The notes below the pieces were generated by a model. It ran no database searches and was not told where the DNA came from. It saw nothing but the letters and a program-made list of their open reading frames with translations. Of a DNA stretch of 64,000 bases, positions 1 to 9,456 are shown piece by piece (the first letter of the stretch is position 1; each line of letters opens with the position of its first letter). The stretch comes from Marinobacter sediminum. Its GTDB lineage: Bacteria > Pseudomonadota > Gammaproteobacteria > Pseudomonadales > Oleiphilaceae. Position numbers and translations under genes: made by a program. The stretch spans positions 992,001 through 1,056,000 of the forward strand of contig NZ_JAEMQH010000001.1 in NCBI RefSeq assembly GCF_016820575.1, read 5' to 3'.

Positions 1-1
1 T

Positions 2-880
2 TTCGGTTACACCGGACGGGTCCGTCGGGTGGACGTGGCCGGAATCGAAAAACTGCTGGAGTTGGGGCACATCGTGCTGCTGCCGCCCATGGGGTATTCG
101 CCCACCGGCGATGCCTTCAACCTGTCCTACGAAGATGTTGGCAGCCAGGTGGCGGCGGCCTTGCAGGCTGAAAAGCTGCTGGTGTTCATCGACGACGAGG
201 GCTTGCTGGAAGAAGACGGTAGCCTGATTCGTGAACTCTCCGCCCGGCAGGCCTCGGAGCGCCTGTCCGTTGGTGCCGTGACCGGTCACGACGCGGCGCT
301 ATTGCGGGCCGCCTGCGACGCCTGTGTTAAAGGCGTTCGGCGGGCCCATATCATCAGCTACGTGAACGACGGGGCCCTGTTGGAAGAAATGTTCACCCGG
401 GACGGTTCGGGCACGCTGGTCAGCGGCGATAATTACGAACAGATCCGGCAGGCCCGGGTTGAAGACATCGGCGGCATCCTGGAGCTGATCCAGCCCCTGG
501 AAGAGCAGGGGGTACTGGTACGCCGGTCCCGGGAAATGCTGGAAACCGAGATCGATCGGTTTGTCGTTGCGGAGCGGGACGGCACCATCGTTGGCTGTGC
601 GGCCCTGTACTATTATCCGGAAGAGCAAGCCGGGGAACTGTCCTGCTTCGCGGTGAATCCGTCCTACCGCCGGGCCGGCCGTGGCGACGATATCCTGGCC
701 ATGGTTGAAAAGCTGGCAAAGGCGCAGGGTATCCAGAACCTGTTTGTGCTGACCACGCAGACCGAACACTGGTTCCGGGAGCGGGGCTTTCAGATCTCGT
801 CGGTACAGGCGCTGCCAGGCCCCAAGCTGGCGTCCTACAACGCCCAGCGCAAGTCAAAGGTCTTCGTTAAACCGCTCTGA
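2..880 (+). CDS. argA: N-acetylglutamate synthase (amino-acid N-acetyltransferase), 5' truncated by the window
   Basis: Makes N-acetylglutamate from glutamate and acetyl-CoA, the first step of arginine synthesis. The open frame runs off the left edge, so about 292 residues are visible; family members are roughly 430-440 residues, so around 140 are missing. The visible part starts in the amino acid kinase-like domain (GHIVLLPPMGYSPTG, then LLVFIDDEGLL) and ends in a GNAT domain near residues 145-290, with the acetyl-CoA loop RRAGRGDD and the typical ending HWFRERGF. The last 27 bases overlap the convergent lipoprotein gene. The kinase-like plus GNAT order makes the assignment firm. Confidence 0.93.
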   Translation, partial: FGYTGRVRRVDVAGIEKLLELGHIVLLPPMGYSPTGDAFNLSYEDVGSQVAAALQAEKLLVFIDDEGLLEEDGSLIRELSARQASERLSVGAVTGHDAALLRAACDACVKGVRRAHIISYVNDGALLEEMFTRDGSGTLVSGDNYEQIRQARVEDIGGILELIQPLEEQGVLVRRSREMLETEIDRFVVAERDGTIVGCAALYYYPEEQAGELSCFAVNPSYRRAGRGDDILAMVEKLAKAQGIQNLFVLTTQTEHWFRERGFQISSVQALPGPKLASYNAQRKSKVFVKPL

Positions 881-1924
881 CAGCGCCTCAAGGGTCTGAT
901 GGCGCTCGCTGCGAGGGCGCTCGGACAAGTCCTCGACGGCCCGGTAAAAGGCCGGGAAATTATGATCTAGCTCTAGCAGCAGTTGACGGAATCCCGGCAC
1001 GTACTGGTTGTACTGCCGGAACAGTGCCAGGTTGGCATTGTTTAGGCTCGTTGGGTTGGCACCGAATGGGCCGGTTTGCTGCCACTGTTCCGATAAGCGC
1101 AGGTAGGCCTGTGCCAGTTCGGATAACAGCTCATCTTTGCGTTGGCGCAGGGCCGCCACCGGCATCTGCCCTTGCTGCTGGTACAAGGCTTCGAGCTGCT
1201 GGCTGGTTGCCCGGACCAGACTCAGGGTCTGTTCCCGTTGCTGCAGGCGTTCCCGGGCGCGTTCGAACACCTCGGGATTGTCGTTTTGCCTGGACCAGAG
1301 TTTCAGGCCTTCCAGCTCCACCGCATTGGCAAAGCTTTCATTGAAGGTGGTGTCGCCACTGACGTACAGCACCTGGTGCGCCAGTTCATGGAAGATCAGC
1401 GCCACCATCCGGCCGTCGCTCAGATTGGTGAAGCCGGAATGCAGGGGATCGTCGAACCAGCCCAGGGTTGAATAGGCGGTCACCCCGCCAATGAAGGTGT
1501 CGAACTGGTCGTCGTTAAATTTGGCTTGCTCCCTCTTGGCGTCGTCCAGGCTGAAATAGCCCCGATAGGCCTGGCATCCGAGGACCAGATAGCACCAGCG
1601 GTGTGGTTCGAGTGAGAATTCCGGTACAGCGACCAGATTGACCACGACCCAGGGGCGATCAAGCGCGACGTACTCGGAATAGGCGTCACCGGTGGGCAGA
1701 CTCAGGGTGTTGCGGGCAAATTGCCGGGCCTGTTGGCTGGTCTCCAGCTTCGCTTTCAGCTCCGCGGACGTGGTATCACGGGCGATCAGCTGGTCGACCG
1801 GTTCGCCCGCCATCATCAGTGAAACGTGGCCCGACACCGCCTGACTGTAATAGCCAATACTGGAACAACCGGAAACTCCGGCTATAAGTAGCAATAGGAA
1901 GTAGATCTGACTAAGCTGTTTCAT
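854..1924 (-). CDS. Putative zinc aminopeptidase, lipoprotein (COG4324-like)
   Basis: A 356-residue predicted lipoprotein. It has a hydrophobic signal ending in a lipobox (GVSGC, Cys at residue 20), so it should be lipidated and face the periplasm. A gluzincin-type zinc motif HELAHQ lies near residue 180, followed by NESFANAVE, where the Glu is the likely third metal ligand. This pattern fits the uncharacterised predicted aminopeptidase family COG4324; no substrate is known. The gene is convergent with argA and overlaps its 3' end by 27 bases. The start is ATG with a plausible -10 (TATAAC) about 16 bases upstream. Family assignment is by motif memory. Confidence 0.75.
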   Translation of the reverse strand: MKQLSQIYFLLLLIAGVSGCSSIGYYSQAVSGHVSLMMAGEPVDQLIARDTTSAELKAKLETSQQARQFARNTLSLPTGDAYSEYVALDRPWVVVNLVAVPEFSLEPHRWCYLVLGCQAYRGYFSLDDAKREQAKFNDDQFDTFIGGVTAYSTLGWFDDPLHSGFTNLSDGRMVALIFHELAHQVLYVSGDTTFNESFANAVELEGLKLWSRQNDNPEVFERARERLQQREQTLSLVRATSQQLEALYQQQGQMPVAALRQRKDELLSELAQAYLRLSEQWQQTGPFGANPTSLNNANLALFRQYNQYVPGFRQLLLELDHNFPAFYRAVEDLSERPRSERHQTLEALSERFNEDL

Positions 1925-2014
1925 GGATCAGGATGTTATATTGGTAACGGTAGCCGGTTGGAACCAGGCCGGTATATTACAGACATGGTTTCGATATTAG
2001 CAGGTAGCAGCAGG

Positions 2015-2069
2015 TGGCAATTGCCATCGTTTCCAGGGACGAAGGCCAGATGGGGCGGAAGCAATTGCT
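2015..2069. promoter_or_regulatory. Two CAATTG-centred dyads upstream of the PilZ-DUF1631 gene
   Basis: The divergent spacer between the metallopeptidase and the PilZ-DUF1631 gene contains two short perfect palindromes: TGGCAATTGCCA at 2015-2026 and AGCAATTGCT at 2060-2069. Their centres are about 44 bases apart, roughly four helical turns. They could be paired operator sites, but palindromes this short can arise by chance and no matching regulator gene is adjacent. Confidence 0.25.
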
Positions 2070-2104
2070 CTCTCGTTCTGGTTTTACGAATGATCAGGTA
2101 GTTA

Positions 2105-5100
2105 ATGGATCCGAGAGAACGTCGCAGTAGCCCTCGTAAGCCCATCAAGCTGGCTGCCCAGATAGACCTGGGTAAGGGCGAAGCCTGGCCATGCCAGATC
2201 GCGGACTTCTGTGCCGAAGGTCTGTTTGTCCGCTATTCCGCCGAAACGTCCCGCAAACTCGACCGTGCCCTGGCCCAAGGTGATCCCGCCGAGTTGGTGG
2301 TCCGTTTCCGGAGCCTGGACGGTCGGAGCCGCCACGAGTTGCATGTCAGTATTGTCCGGCGCATTGATGGCGCCATGGGCGTTCACTTCACCCGCTCTGC
2401 GCCCGAGGCTGTTAACGCCATGTTGCAGCAGTGGGGTGGCTCCCGGGATCAGGATCGCGCCACGCTGAAGGCGCCTAATGACCGGGTCCAGTATGTCCTG
2501 CACCAGTCCGCCAAGGCCGTTATCCAGTTTATCGAACCCTTGATGGACGACTGTTTTGGCAAGATGGTCGAGGGCCTGAAACAAGCCGCTCAGCGCGCGC
2601 CCAACGACCAGCAGGCCAACGAATTCATGGATGCCTCGGGCCAGCTCCAGGGGCGTCAGCGGGTGATCTGGCACCAGATGGCGCGTACTCTGGAATCGCC
2701 GCTGAAACCGGCGCCTAAAGGTTTTCCGGGCTCCGAACTGTCGGTGGTGGACAAAGGCGAGTTCGAAGACTGGCTGACCATCCGGGTGATGGTGACCAAG
2801 GCCGACACCCAGTTTCGTAGCGACCTGCTGCAGCTGAAACTGCGACTCGACAAGCTCGGCATAGCCAATAGTACCGGCCACCACAATCCACTGGGGCCGT
2901 CCCTGGTCTGCGAGGCTTTTCACGGCGGGTTGAGCCAGCTGAAGGCGTCCCGTGAGGTCGAGAAAGTCTGCCTGAAGGTTTTTGAACAGACCGTACTTAC
3001 GCAATTGGGGCCGCTGTACCAGGAACTCAACAACATCCTGATTCGTCACGGTGTGTTGCCGGACCTGGATCTGAGCAAATATCTGAGCGATCAGTCCGCC
3101 ACCCAGACTGAGTCCGGCCCGACGCCGGCCGCTAAGGTTAAGCCGCAGCCCGCCGTTCAGGAACAGGAAAAGGCCCGGCCAGCTGGGAAAGACACCCGGC
3201 AGGCAAGTCCAAAAAGCGCCCGCAACCGGGCAAATGGCTCCGATGGTGAATTCCGAGGCTACGCCCAAGCGGCACAAACCGCCTTTGCTACGGTCCGCAA
3301 TTTGCTGACCACGCTTACCGCCAGCCGGATCGCCCGCGGGGATCCGGAGCCCGTCCCCTTCCCGGTGAACGCCCGGCCGTTGTCCAGTGGCGAGTTGCAG
3401 CAGGAGCTGCAGCAGCTTCAGGTGGCGGCGATAGATGCCTCCGCTGCTGAAATTACTCTCAAGGAACGGGTGGTGGAGAAGGTTCGTGCCAGTGGCGATG
3501 GCAAGCTGGACGAGCAGCAGCAGGGCACCCTGGATGTGGTCGACCGGTTTTTCCGGTCGGTGGTGGAAAGCCCGAAGCTGAGCCAATATGCCCAGGAGCG
3601 TATCCGGCAGTTGGAAGTGCCGGTGCTCAAGGTGGTGATGCGCGATCCGGCCTTTTTTGATGATCTCGACAGCCCAGTGCGGGGCGTGATGAACCGGCTG
3701 GCACAGCTCGGAACCAAGGGCGGGCGCATCAATCCTGTGGTACAACGTAAGGTCGATGAGTTGATCCAGCGCATTGCCACCGAGTTCGAACAGGACACCG
3801 GGGTGTTCGAGCAGACTGTTCAGGAGCTCGATTCCCTCATTGATCGCCAGAACCTGGTGTACCGACGCAATGTTGAGCGGGTAGCTGCCGCCGCCGAAGG
3901 CGCGCAGAAAGTGGCGGAATCCAAGCAGGCGGTTGCCCAGGTGCTGGATGCAAAGCTTGGCGGACGCAAGGTGCCGAAGGCCGTGCTGAGCCTGCTGGAT
4001 GGCGGCTGGCGCGACCTGCTGTCGCTGACCTGGATCCGCCAGGGTCCGGACAGTCCGCTTTGGCACGATTACCTGGCTGTGATCGATTCGCTGTTGTCGT
4101 TTTCTGCCGATCCGGACAGCACCTTGAACCTGCCAGAGTTACTGCGGGTGATTCAGGACGGTCTGTCGTCAATTTCCAGCAATCACATGCCGTCGTCGCA
4201 GATCCGTGATGAGCTGAAGCAATTTTTGGTGCGCAGCCCGGAAAAGGCGCCAGATCTGGTTGAGGTGCCGCCGGCGCAGCCCGAGCAGAAAACCGACAAG
4301 GTACTGTCGGAGCGTGAACAACGCAGCCTGCAGCGCTGGATCAACCGGGCTCAGAAATTGCGGACAGGGGATTGGTTGCGGGATCAGGATAACCCCGATG
4401 AGCCTCAGTACATTCGCCTGGTGTGGATTGCCCGCGGGTTTAGCCGGTTCGTGTTTGTGAATCATCAGGGTATGCGGGTGGTGGAGCTGGAGCTTGAGGC
4501 TTTGGCCCGCCACATGCGCAAGGGCATTATCGTGCCGGACAACCAGTACGAACGGCCGCTGGTGGATGAAAGCATCGATCGTATGGTTCGCAAGGTCTAC
4601 GATCAGTTGTCCTGGGCCTCTACCCACGATGAGCTGACTGGGCTGTTGGGACGTCGCGAGTTCGAGCGCATGCTGGAGCAGCAGCTGGCCCGCCGCGAAG
4701 ACGAGCGCACGCTGGTGCGCCTGGACTTGCGCCGGTTCCGCTTGCTCAACGATACCGCCGGCTATCAGGCCGGCGACGCAACCCTGAAGCAGGTTGCCGA
4801 ACTGCTCAGCCGCGCGGTGGAAGACGGTATGCCGCTGGCGCGTCTGGGCGGGACTGAATTTGCCCTGCTGGTGCCGGCGGAGCATGCCCAGCAGACTGGC
4901 CGCGATCTTATAAAATCGGTGGAAGCGGCAAAGTTTGAGTTTGATGGCCGGACCTACCGGCTGTCGGCCAGTGCCGGGGTCGTTGCGGAGTTGCCGGGTC
5001 TGGTCAGCGCCGAGCGCTGGTTGCGGGCCTCCGAGCAGGCCTTGGCGGCAGCCAAACAAGACGGCCATGGAAAGGTCAGCGAATACACTCTGGACCCGGA

Positions 5101-5872
5101 CGACCAGTCGCGCCAGGAACAGATCGCCGCCAAGGTGGCGGGGCTCAGCGATCTCAACGAAGAGCGTATGCTGTTGCGCTGCCAGAAAATCATTCCGTTG
5201 CACGCCCAGGCTGCCATGGCGCCCCAGTATGAAGTGTTGATCAGTATGTACGACGACACCGGGAACCTGATCACCGGCCGGGATTTCGTGCGGATGGCGG
5301 AACGCTATGATCGTATGCAGGCAGTGGATCGCTGGGTGGTCGGCCACATGCTGGACTGGTTACGCGAGCGGGCTCCGGATCCGCGTCATATGGGCGGCAT
5401 CTGTATCAACCTGTCTGGGCATTCCCTGAACGACCAGTCCTTGCTGGAGTTCATCTACGAAAAACTGAGTGAGAAAGACGCGCCGATTGAGCGGCTATGG
5501 TTCGAGCTGACCGAAGCTTCTGCCATCAACGACGTTGAGGCCTTTGCTGATTTCATGCTGGAAATGAAGGAACTGGGGTGTCGCTTTTGCCTGGGTAATT
5601 TTGGTAGCGGTCCCAGCTCGTTCCAGTTTATGCGGTCATTGCCGGTGGATCTGATCAAGATCGACGGTTCGTTCACCAGTCAGCTCAGCACCAGTGAAAC
5701 CGACCGCGCCATGGTTAAGTCCATGGTAGAAATGGCTCACTACATGAAGCGGGAAGTGATTGCCTCTCAGGTTGAATCCCGCGACATCCTCGATATGCTG
5801 ACTGAGCTGGGCGTCGATTACGCTCAGGGCTTCGTGGTGGAAAAACCCCGATTGCTCACCAGTCTCACCTGA
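2105..5872 (+). CDS. PilZ-DUF1631-GGDEF-EAL protein, probably a non-catalytic c-di-GMP effector
   Basis: A 1255-residue multidomain protein. Residues about 1-110 look like a PilZ domain (RERRSSPRKP, then ADFCAEGLFV in place of the usual D/NxSxxG). Residues about 115-740 match the DUF1631 family of unknown function. A GGDEF domain starts near residue 840 (HDELTGLLGRREFE), but its signature is GGTEF. An EAL-like domain spans about 1015-1255, with EVL in place of EAL and LGNFGSG in place of the DDFGTG motif. Both catalytic sites therefore look degenerate, which suggests a c-di-GMP or protein-binding scaffold, much as FimX is. No membrane segment was seen. prkB follows after 18 bases on the same strand. 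Confidence 0.85.
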   Translation: MDPRERRSSPRKPIKLAAQIDLGKGEAWPCQIADFCAEGLFVRYSAETSRKLDRALAQGDPAELVVRFRSLDGRSRHELHVSIVRRIDGAMGVHFTRSAPEAVNAMLQQWGGSRDQDRATLKAPNDRVQYVLHQSAKAVIQFIEPLMDDCFGKMVEGLKQAAQRAPNDQQANEFMDASGQLQGRQRVIWHQMARTLESPLKPAPKGFPGSELSVVDKGEFEDWLTIRVMVTKADTQFRSDLLQLKLRLDKLGIANSTGHHNPLGPSLVCEAFHGGLSQLKASREVEKVCLKVFEQTVLTQLGPLYQELNNILIRHGVLPDLDLSKYLSDQSATQTESGPTPAAKVKPQPAVQEQEKARPAGKDTRQASPKSARNRANGSDGEFRGYAQAAQTAFATVRNLLTTLTASRIARGDPEPVPFPVNARPLSSGELQQELQQLQVAAIDASAAEITLKERVVEKVRASGDGKLDEQQQGTLDVVDRFFRSVVESPKLSQYAQERIRQLEVPVLKVVMRDPAFFDDLDSPVRGVMNRLAQLGTKGGRINPVVQRKVDELIQRIATEFEQDTGVFEQTVQELDSLIDRQNLVYRRNVERVAAAAEGAQKVAESKQAVAQVLDAKLGGRKVPKAVLSLLDGGWRDLLSLTWIRQGPDSPLWHDYLAVIDSLLSFSADPDSTLNLPELLRVIQDGLSSISSNHMPSSQIRDELKQFLVRSPEKAPDLVEVPPAQPEQKTDKVLSEREQRSLQRWINRAQKLRTGDWLRDQDNPDEPQYIRLVWIARGFSRFVFVNHQGMRVVELELEALARHMRKGIIVPDNQYERPLVDESIDRMVRKVYDQLSWASTHDELTGLLGRREFERMLEQQLARREDERTLVRLDLRRFRLLNDTAGYQAGDATLKQVAELLSRAVEDGMPLARLGGTEFALLVPAEHAQQTGRDLIKSVEAAKFEFDGRTYRLSASAGVVAELPGLVSAERWLRASEQALAAAKQDGHGKVSEYTLDPDDQSRQEQIAAKVAGLSDLNEERMLLRCQKIIPLHAQAAMAPQYEVLISMYDDTGNLITGRDFVRMAERYDRMQAVDRWVVGHMLDWLRERAPDPRHMGGICINLSGHSLNDQSLLEFIYEKLSEKDAPIERLWFELTEASAINDVEAFADFMLEMKELGCRFCLGNFGSGPSSFQFMRSLPVDLIKIDGSFTSQLSTSETDRAMVKSMVEMAHYMKREVIASQVESRDILDMLTELGVDYAQGFVVEKPRLLTSLT

Positions 5873-5890
5873 TCTCCGGACCCTTTCTGT

Positions 5891-6757
5891 ATGTCCAAGC
5901 GTCACCCGATTATTGCGGTTACCGGCTCCTCCGGCGCCGGCACGACCACCACCGGCCAGATTTTCAGCCGGATGTTCGCCAGTGAGGAACTGAATGCCGC
6001 GATGGTTAGCGGCGACAGTTTTCACCGCTACAACCGGGAGCAAATGGCCAGGCTGGCGGCCAAGGGCCAGTTTGGTGAGCGCAACCACTTCGCGCTGGCG
6101 GCCAACCACATCGATAAGCTGGAAGCGCTGTTCTACGACTACGGCCACACCGGCAATGGCCGCTACCGGCAGTACGTGCACGACGAGGATCGAGAACTGA
6201 TGGCGGCGGGCCACAAGCCCGGTACCTTCACACCTTGGGGACCTTTGCCGGCGGAGAGCGATCTGTTGTTCTACGAGGGCCTGCACGGGGGTGTGGTCAG
6301 TGAAACCTACAACATCGCCCAGTACGTCGACCTGCTGATTGGGGTGGTACCCATTGTGAACCTGGAATGGATCCAGAAGATCCACCGGGACACCAACAAA
6401 CGGGGTTACAGCCAGGAAGCGGTGGTAGAGACCATTATCAACCGGATGGACGATTACGTGCACGACATCGTGCCCCAGTTCTCCCACACCCATATCAACT
6501 TCCAGCGCATTCCCCTGGTCGACACCTCCAATCCGTTTGTGGTCAGGGATGTACCGACCGAAGACGAAAGCATGCTGGTGATCCGGTTCCGGGACCCCTC
6601 GGAGGTGGATTTCCCCTATCTGCTGCAGGTCATTGCCAACAGCAGCCTGTCCCGTCACGACACCCTGGTGATTCCGGGCACAAAAATGGCGCTGGCCATG
6701 GATCTGGTGGTGCGACCCATGGTCCAGCGCCTGATGGCGCGCAAGCCCTTTGCCTGA
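5891..6757 (+). CDS. prkB: Phosphoribulokinase/uridine kinase-family protein PrkB
   Basis: A 288-residue P-loop kinase, nearly the length of E. coli PrkB. The Walker A motif is GSSGAGTTTT near residue 12. It is followed by the family patterns SGDSFHRYNR and FYEGLHGGV. No Calvin cycle genes are nearby, so the physiological substrate is unknown, as it is for the enteric homologue. In enterics prkB lies beside an OsmC-like gene (yhfA) and crp; here all three are present but separated by pirin, azoR and speD. It begins 18 bases after the PilZ-DUF1631 gene and may share its transcript. Confidence 0.85.
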   Translation: MSKRHPIIAVTGSSGAGTTTTGQIFSRMFASEELNAAMVSGDSFHRYNREQMARLAAKGQFGERNHFALAANHIDKLEALFYDYGHTGNGRYRQYVHDEDRELMAAGHKPGTFTPWGPLPAESDLLFYEGLHGGVVSETYNIAQYVDLLIGVVPIVNLEWIQKIHRDTNKRGYSQEAVVETIINRMDDYVHDIVPQFSHTHINFQRIPLVDTSNPFVVRDVPTEDESMLVIRFRDPSEVDFPYLLQVIANSSLSRHDTLVIPGTKMALAMDLVVRPMVQRLMARKPFA

Positions 6758-6763
6758 GGCCAT

Positions 6764-7609
6764 TCAGGCGGTTAGTTTGCCATCCCGGTAATCGCGCAGG
6801 GCCTGTTCGATTTCCTCACTGGTGTTCATCACGAAGGGGCCGTATTGCACCACCGGCTCGCCAATGGGTTTGCCCGCAATCAACAGCAGTCGGGCCCCCG
6901 ACGTTCCCGCAGTTAGCCGAATCTGGTTGCCGTTACCCAGGATATTGGCCGCGCTCAGGCGGAGCGGGGCATCGCCAAGGCTGGCCTCGCCCTCGTACAG
7001 GTATAGCAAGCCGTTGTGGGTTTCCGGCACCGGCAGAGTGACTTGTCCGCCCGGCTCCAGGTGCAGGTCAGCATAGATCGGCTGGGTGCTGCGGCCACTC
7101 TCGGCGCCTCGATGCACGGTGTCACCCAGCACCAGGGTGCCGGCAATCAGCTTGATCTGGCTGCCACCGACATTGATGCTTGGGATCTGCTCGGGCTGGA
7201 TGTCGCGATAACCGGCATCGGTCATCTTTTCGGCCGCCGGCAGGTTAAGCCAGAGCTGAAACCCCCGCATGGTGCCTTCTTCCTGCTGAGGCATTTCCGA
7301 ATGGATGATGCCGCGCCCGGCCGTCATCCACTGTACGCCGCCGTTGCGCAACTCGCCCCGGTTACCCAGGTGGTCCTGATGCAGCATATGGCCCTCAATC
7401 ATATAGGTCACGGTCTCGAAGCCACGATGCGGGTGCGACGGAAAGCCAGCGATGTAGTCGGCTGCATCGGCCGAGCCAAACTCATCCAGCATCAAAAACG
7501 GATCCAGTCGAATAGTCGGCGTCTGTCCCAGGGAGCGCTTGATGCGAACGCCCGCGCCGTCGGATGTTTCGGCGCCCGCGATCACTTGCTTGAGAAGTCG
7601 ATCTGTCAT
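6764..7609 (-). CDS. Pirin family protein
   Basis: A 281-residue bicupin of the pirin family. The N-terminal cupin carries the expected metal ligands in GFPSHPHRGFETVTYM, followed by HQDHLGNRG, QWMTAGRGIIHSEMP and GFQLWLNLP. Family members include quercetin-dioxygenase-active and regulatory proteins; the substrate here cannot be told. The start is ATG with a strong AGGAGG site at 7615-7620. azoR lies 37 bases upstream on the same strand, so the two are probably co-transcribed, which fits a quinone or oxidative-stress setting. It converges on prkB with a 6-base gap. Confidence 0.9.
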   Translation of the reverse strand: MTDRLLKQVIAGAETSDGAGVRIKRSLGQTPTIRLDPFLMLDEFGSADAADYIAGFPSHPHRGFETVTYMIEGHMLHQDHLGNRGELRNGGVQWMTAGRGIIHSEMPQQEEGTMRGFQLWLNLPAAEKMTDAGYRDIQPEQIPSINVGGSQIKLIAGTLVLGDTVHRGAESGRSTQPIYADLHLEPGGQVTLPVPETHNGLLYLYEGEASLGDAPLRLSAANILGNGNQIRLTAGTSGARLLLIAGKPIGEPVVQYGPFVMNTSEEIEQALRDYRDGKLTA

Positions 7610-7646
7610 TCTTGCCTCCTTCTAAAAGGGCACTGGAACGCCGTCA

Positions 7647-8249
7647 TCAGGCGGTGAGCGTTTCGATATTGCGCCGGGCCTGCTGCAGTGCGTTGGTTTT
7701 GCGGTCGTCGCCCATGTTCAGGCCTTCGGCGTACACGAAATGCAGGTCTTTCAGGCCAAGGAAGCCCAGGAAAGAACGCAGGAACGGGGTCTGCGAGTCG
7801 TTCGGGGTGCCGGCGTAAATGCCACCACGTGCCGCCAAAATGTAAACCGGACGGTCTTCCAGAAGGCCCACCGGGCCATTTTCAGTGTAGCGGAAACTGA
7901 TGCCGGCCCGGGCGATGTGGTCGAAGTAGGCCTTGAGCACGGACGGAATGCCGAAGTTGTACATCGGCACGCCGATGACGATGATGTCGGCTTGTTTTAC
8001 CTCTTCGATCAGTGAATCTGAATAATCCACCACGCGCTGCTGCTGGCCATCACGGTCGTCTGTGCTGGTCAGAAAGGCGCCAAAGCGGTCGGCGTCCAGG
8101 TGCGGCACCGGCTCTGCAGCCAGGTCACGCTGCTGAATCTTGAGGTCGCCGTGGCTTGCCTGCAATTGATCGATAGTGCGTTTCACCAGCTGGGATGATT
8201 GGCCATCTTGGCCAAAAATGCTTGCGGTGATGACGAGTACGTTTTTCAT
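7647..8249 (-). CDS. azoR: FMN-dependent NADH-azoreductase / quinone reductase
   Basis: A 200-residue flavodoxin-fold enzyme of the AzoR family, which reduces quinones and azo dyes with NAD(P)H. Motifs include an N-terminal phosphate-binding strand (VLVITASIFGQDGQSS), the FMN-binding PMYNFGIPSVLKAYFDHI near residue 95, and the ARGGIY segment. The ATG at 8249 is preferred over the in-frame TTG six bases upstream because a GGAGG site lies 8 bases before the ATG. The family length of about 200 residues agrees. The pirin gene follows on the same strand. Confidence 0.88.
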   Translation of the reverse strand: MKNVLVITASIFGQDGQSSQLVKRTIDQLQASHGDLKIQQRDLAAEPVPHLDADRFGAFLTSTDDRDGQQQRVVDYSDSLIEEVKQADIIVIGVPMYNFGIPSVLKAYFDHIARAGISFRYTENGPVGLLEDRPVYILAARGGIYAGTPNDSQTPFLRSFLGFLGLKDLHFVYAEGLNMGDDRKTNALQQARRNIETLTA

Positions 8250-8356
8250 GTTCAATGCCTCCGAAGTTGTTCGCTAAGATGGAGGTATTGAACTGCACTG
8301 GCGGCAACGATGAAATCGGAGAATCTTGGAAGGTTTGTTCAAAATTTTTGACTAAA

Positions 8357-8388
8357 CGCTAGAGCCCGGATTTGGGCGGGCTCTAGCG
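8357..8388 (-). terminator. Probable intrinsic terminator of speD
   Basis: A perfect 12-bp stem (8357-8368 with 8377-8388, arm CGCTAGAGCCCG) with an 8-base loop lies 14 bases past the speD stop. On the minus strand it is followed by TTTAG, a short U tract. It separates speD from the azoR promoter region. The weak U tract lowers confidence. Confidence 0.6.
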
Positions 8389-8402
8389 GGCACTGACAGG
8401 CG

Positions 8403-9197
8403 TTACTCGACGTTGCGGGAGTAAAAGATTTCCAGCATCTCCCGACGCAGGCGGTCTTCGATGGACTTGGCTTCACCGGGGCCAAGGTCGCTGGCGTTAA
8501 CGCCAAACACGTAGTTATCCAGATCGAAGTTCTTGAGCATCATCTTGGTGTGGAACAGGTTCTCCTGGTACACGTTGACGTCGATCATCTGGTAGGCGGC
8601 CTGGGTGTCCTCGGTCAGGTAGTTCTGGATCGAGTTGATGTCGTGATCGATGTAATGCTTGGTGCCATCCACGTCACGGGTAAAGCCGCGCACCCGGTAA
8701 TCCACGGTCACCACATCCGAATCAAAGCTGTGGATCAGGTAGTTCAATACCTTCAGCGGTGAAATCAGGCCGCAGGTGGACACGTCGATGTCGGCCCGGA
8801 AGGTGCTGACGCCGTCGTGGGGGTGACTCTCCGGATAGGTGTGCACCGTCACGTGGCTCTTGTCCAGGTGCGCCACGATGGTGTCGGGCAGTGGTCCCGG
8901 CGACTCCTCGTTATCCGGCTCCTCGCCGTCGGTCAGTTCATGCTCGGCAATCAGCATAGTGACCGAGGCGCCGTGGGGCTCGTAATCCTGACGGGCGATG
9001 TTGAGCACGTTGGCGCCGATGATCTTAACGACATCGGTCAGGATCTGGGTCAGTCGCTCGGCGTTGTACATCTCGTCGATGTAATCGATGTACGCCTCGC
9101 GCTGCTCTTCGGTCTGCGCATAACAGATGTCGTAAATGTTAAAGCTCAGGGATTTGGTCAGGTTGTTGAAACCGTGCAGCTGGAGTTTAGATTCCAT
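8403..9197 (-). CDS. speD: S-adenosylmethionine decarboxylase proenzyme
   Basis: Decarboxylates S-adenosylmethionine to provide the aminopropyl donor for spermidine synthesis. At 264 residues it is the long, E. coli-type enzyme. The self-cleavage site is [16 protein letters not shown]; the Ser after Lys becomes the pyruvoyl cofactor of the alpha chain. [17 protein letters not shown] follows and is highly conserved. The start is ATG with GGAGGGG about 6 bases upstream. No spermidine synthase gene is adjacent. The 5' leader contains a near-perfect hairpin (9232-9255) of unknown importance. Confidence 0.95.
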   Translation of the reverse strand: MESKLQLHGFNNLTKSLSFNIYDICYAQTEEQREAYIDYIDEMYNAERLTQILTDVVKIIGANVLNIARQDYEPHGASVTMLIAEHELTDGEEPDNEESPGPLPDTIVAHLDKSHVTVHTYPESHPHDGVSTFRADIDVSTCGLISPLKVLNYLIHSFDSDVVTVDYRVRGFTRDVDGTKHYIDHDINSIQNYLTEDTQAAYQMIDVNVYQENLFHTKMMLKNFDLDNYVFGVNASDLGPGEAKSIEDRLRREMLEIFYSRNVE

Positions 9198-9456
9198 GCT
9201 CAGCCCCTCCGTATCGTGGAGATGAATGACTGCAGACGTGGTTTACACGTTCTGCGGAGGCCGCCACCGATTACTGACCCGGTTGTTCACCTTTTGCGCA
9301 GACCGGCGGAGAGGGTGCGTATTATGCACACCGAGGGTGACGTTGAATAGTACAGGCACTGGATTTCCCTATCCGTGATTGTCCCTGTTACCGGGCGCGC
9401 CAGGAGGATTGGTTGGGTGCCGGTGCGCGCGTGATTATGAGGCGATTACGCCGGGG

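Noticed and set aside
2102..4066. A 654-codon open frame on the minus strand opposite the PilZ-DUF1631 gene
   Set aside because: It is a codon-bias shadow: the plus-strand frame has recognisable domains through this region, and the minus-strand translation has no family-like motif.
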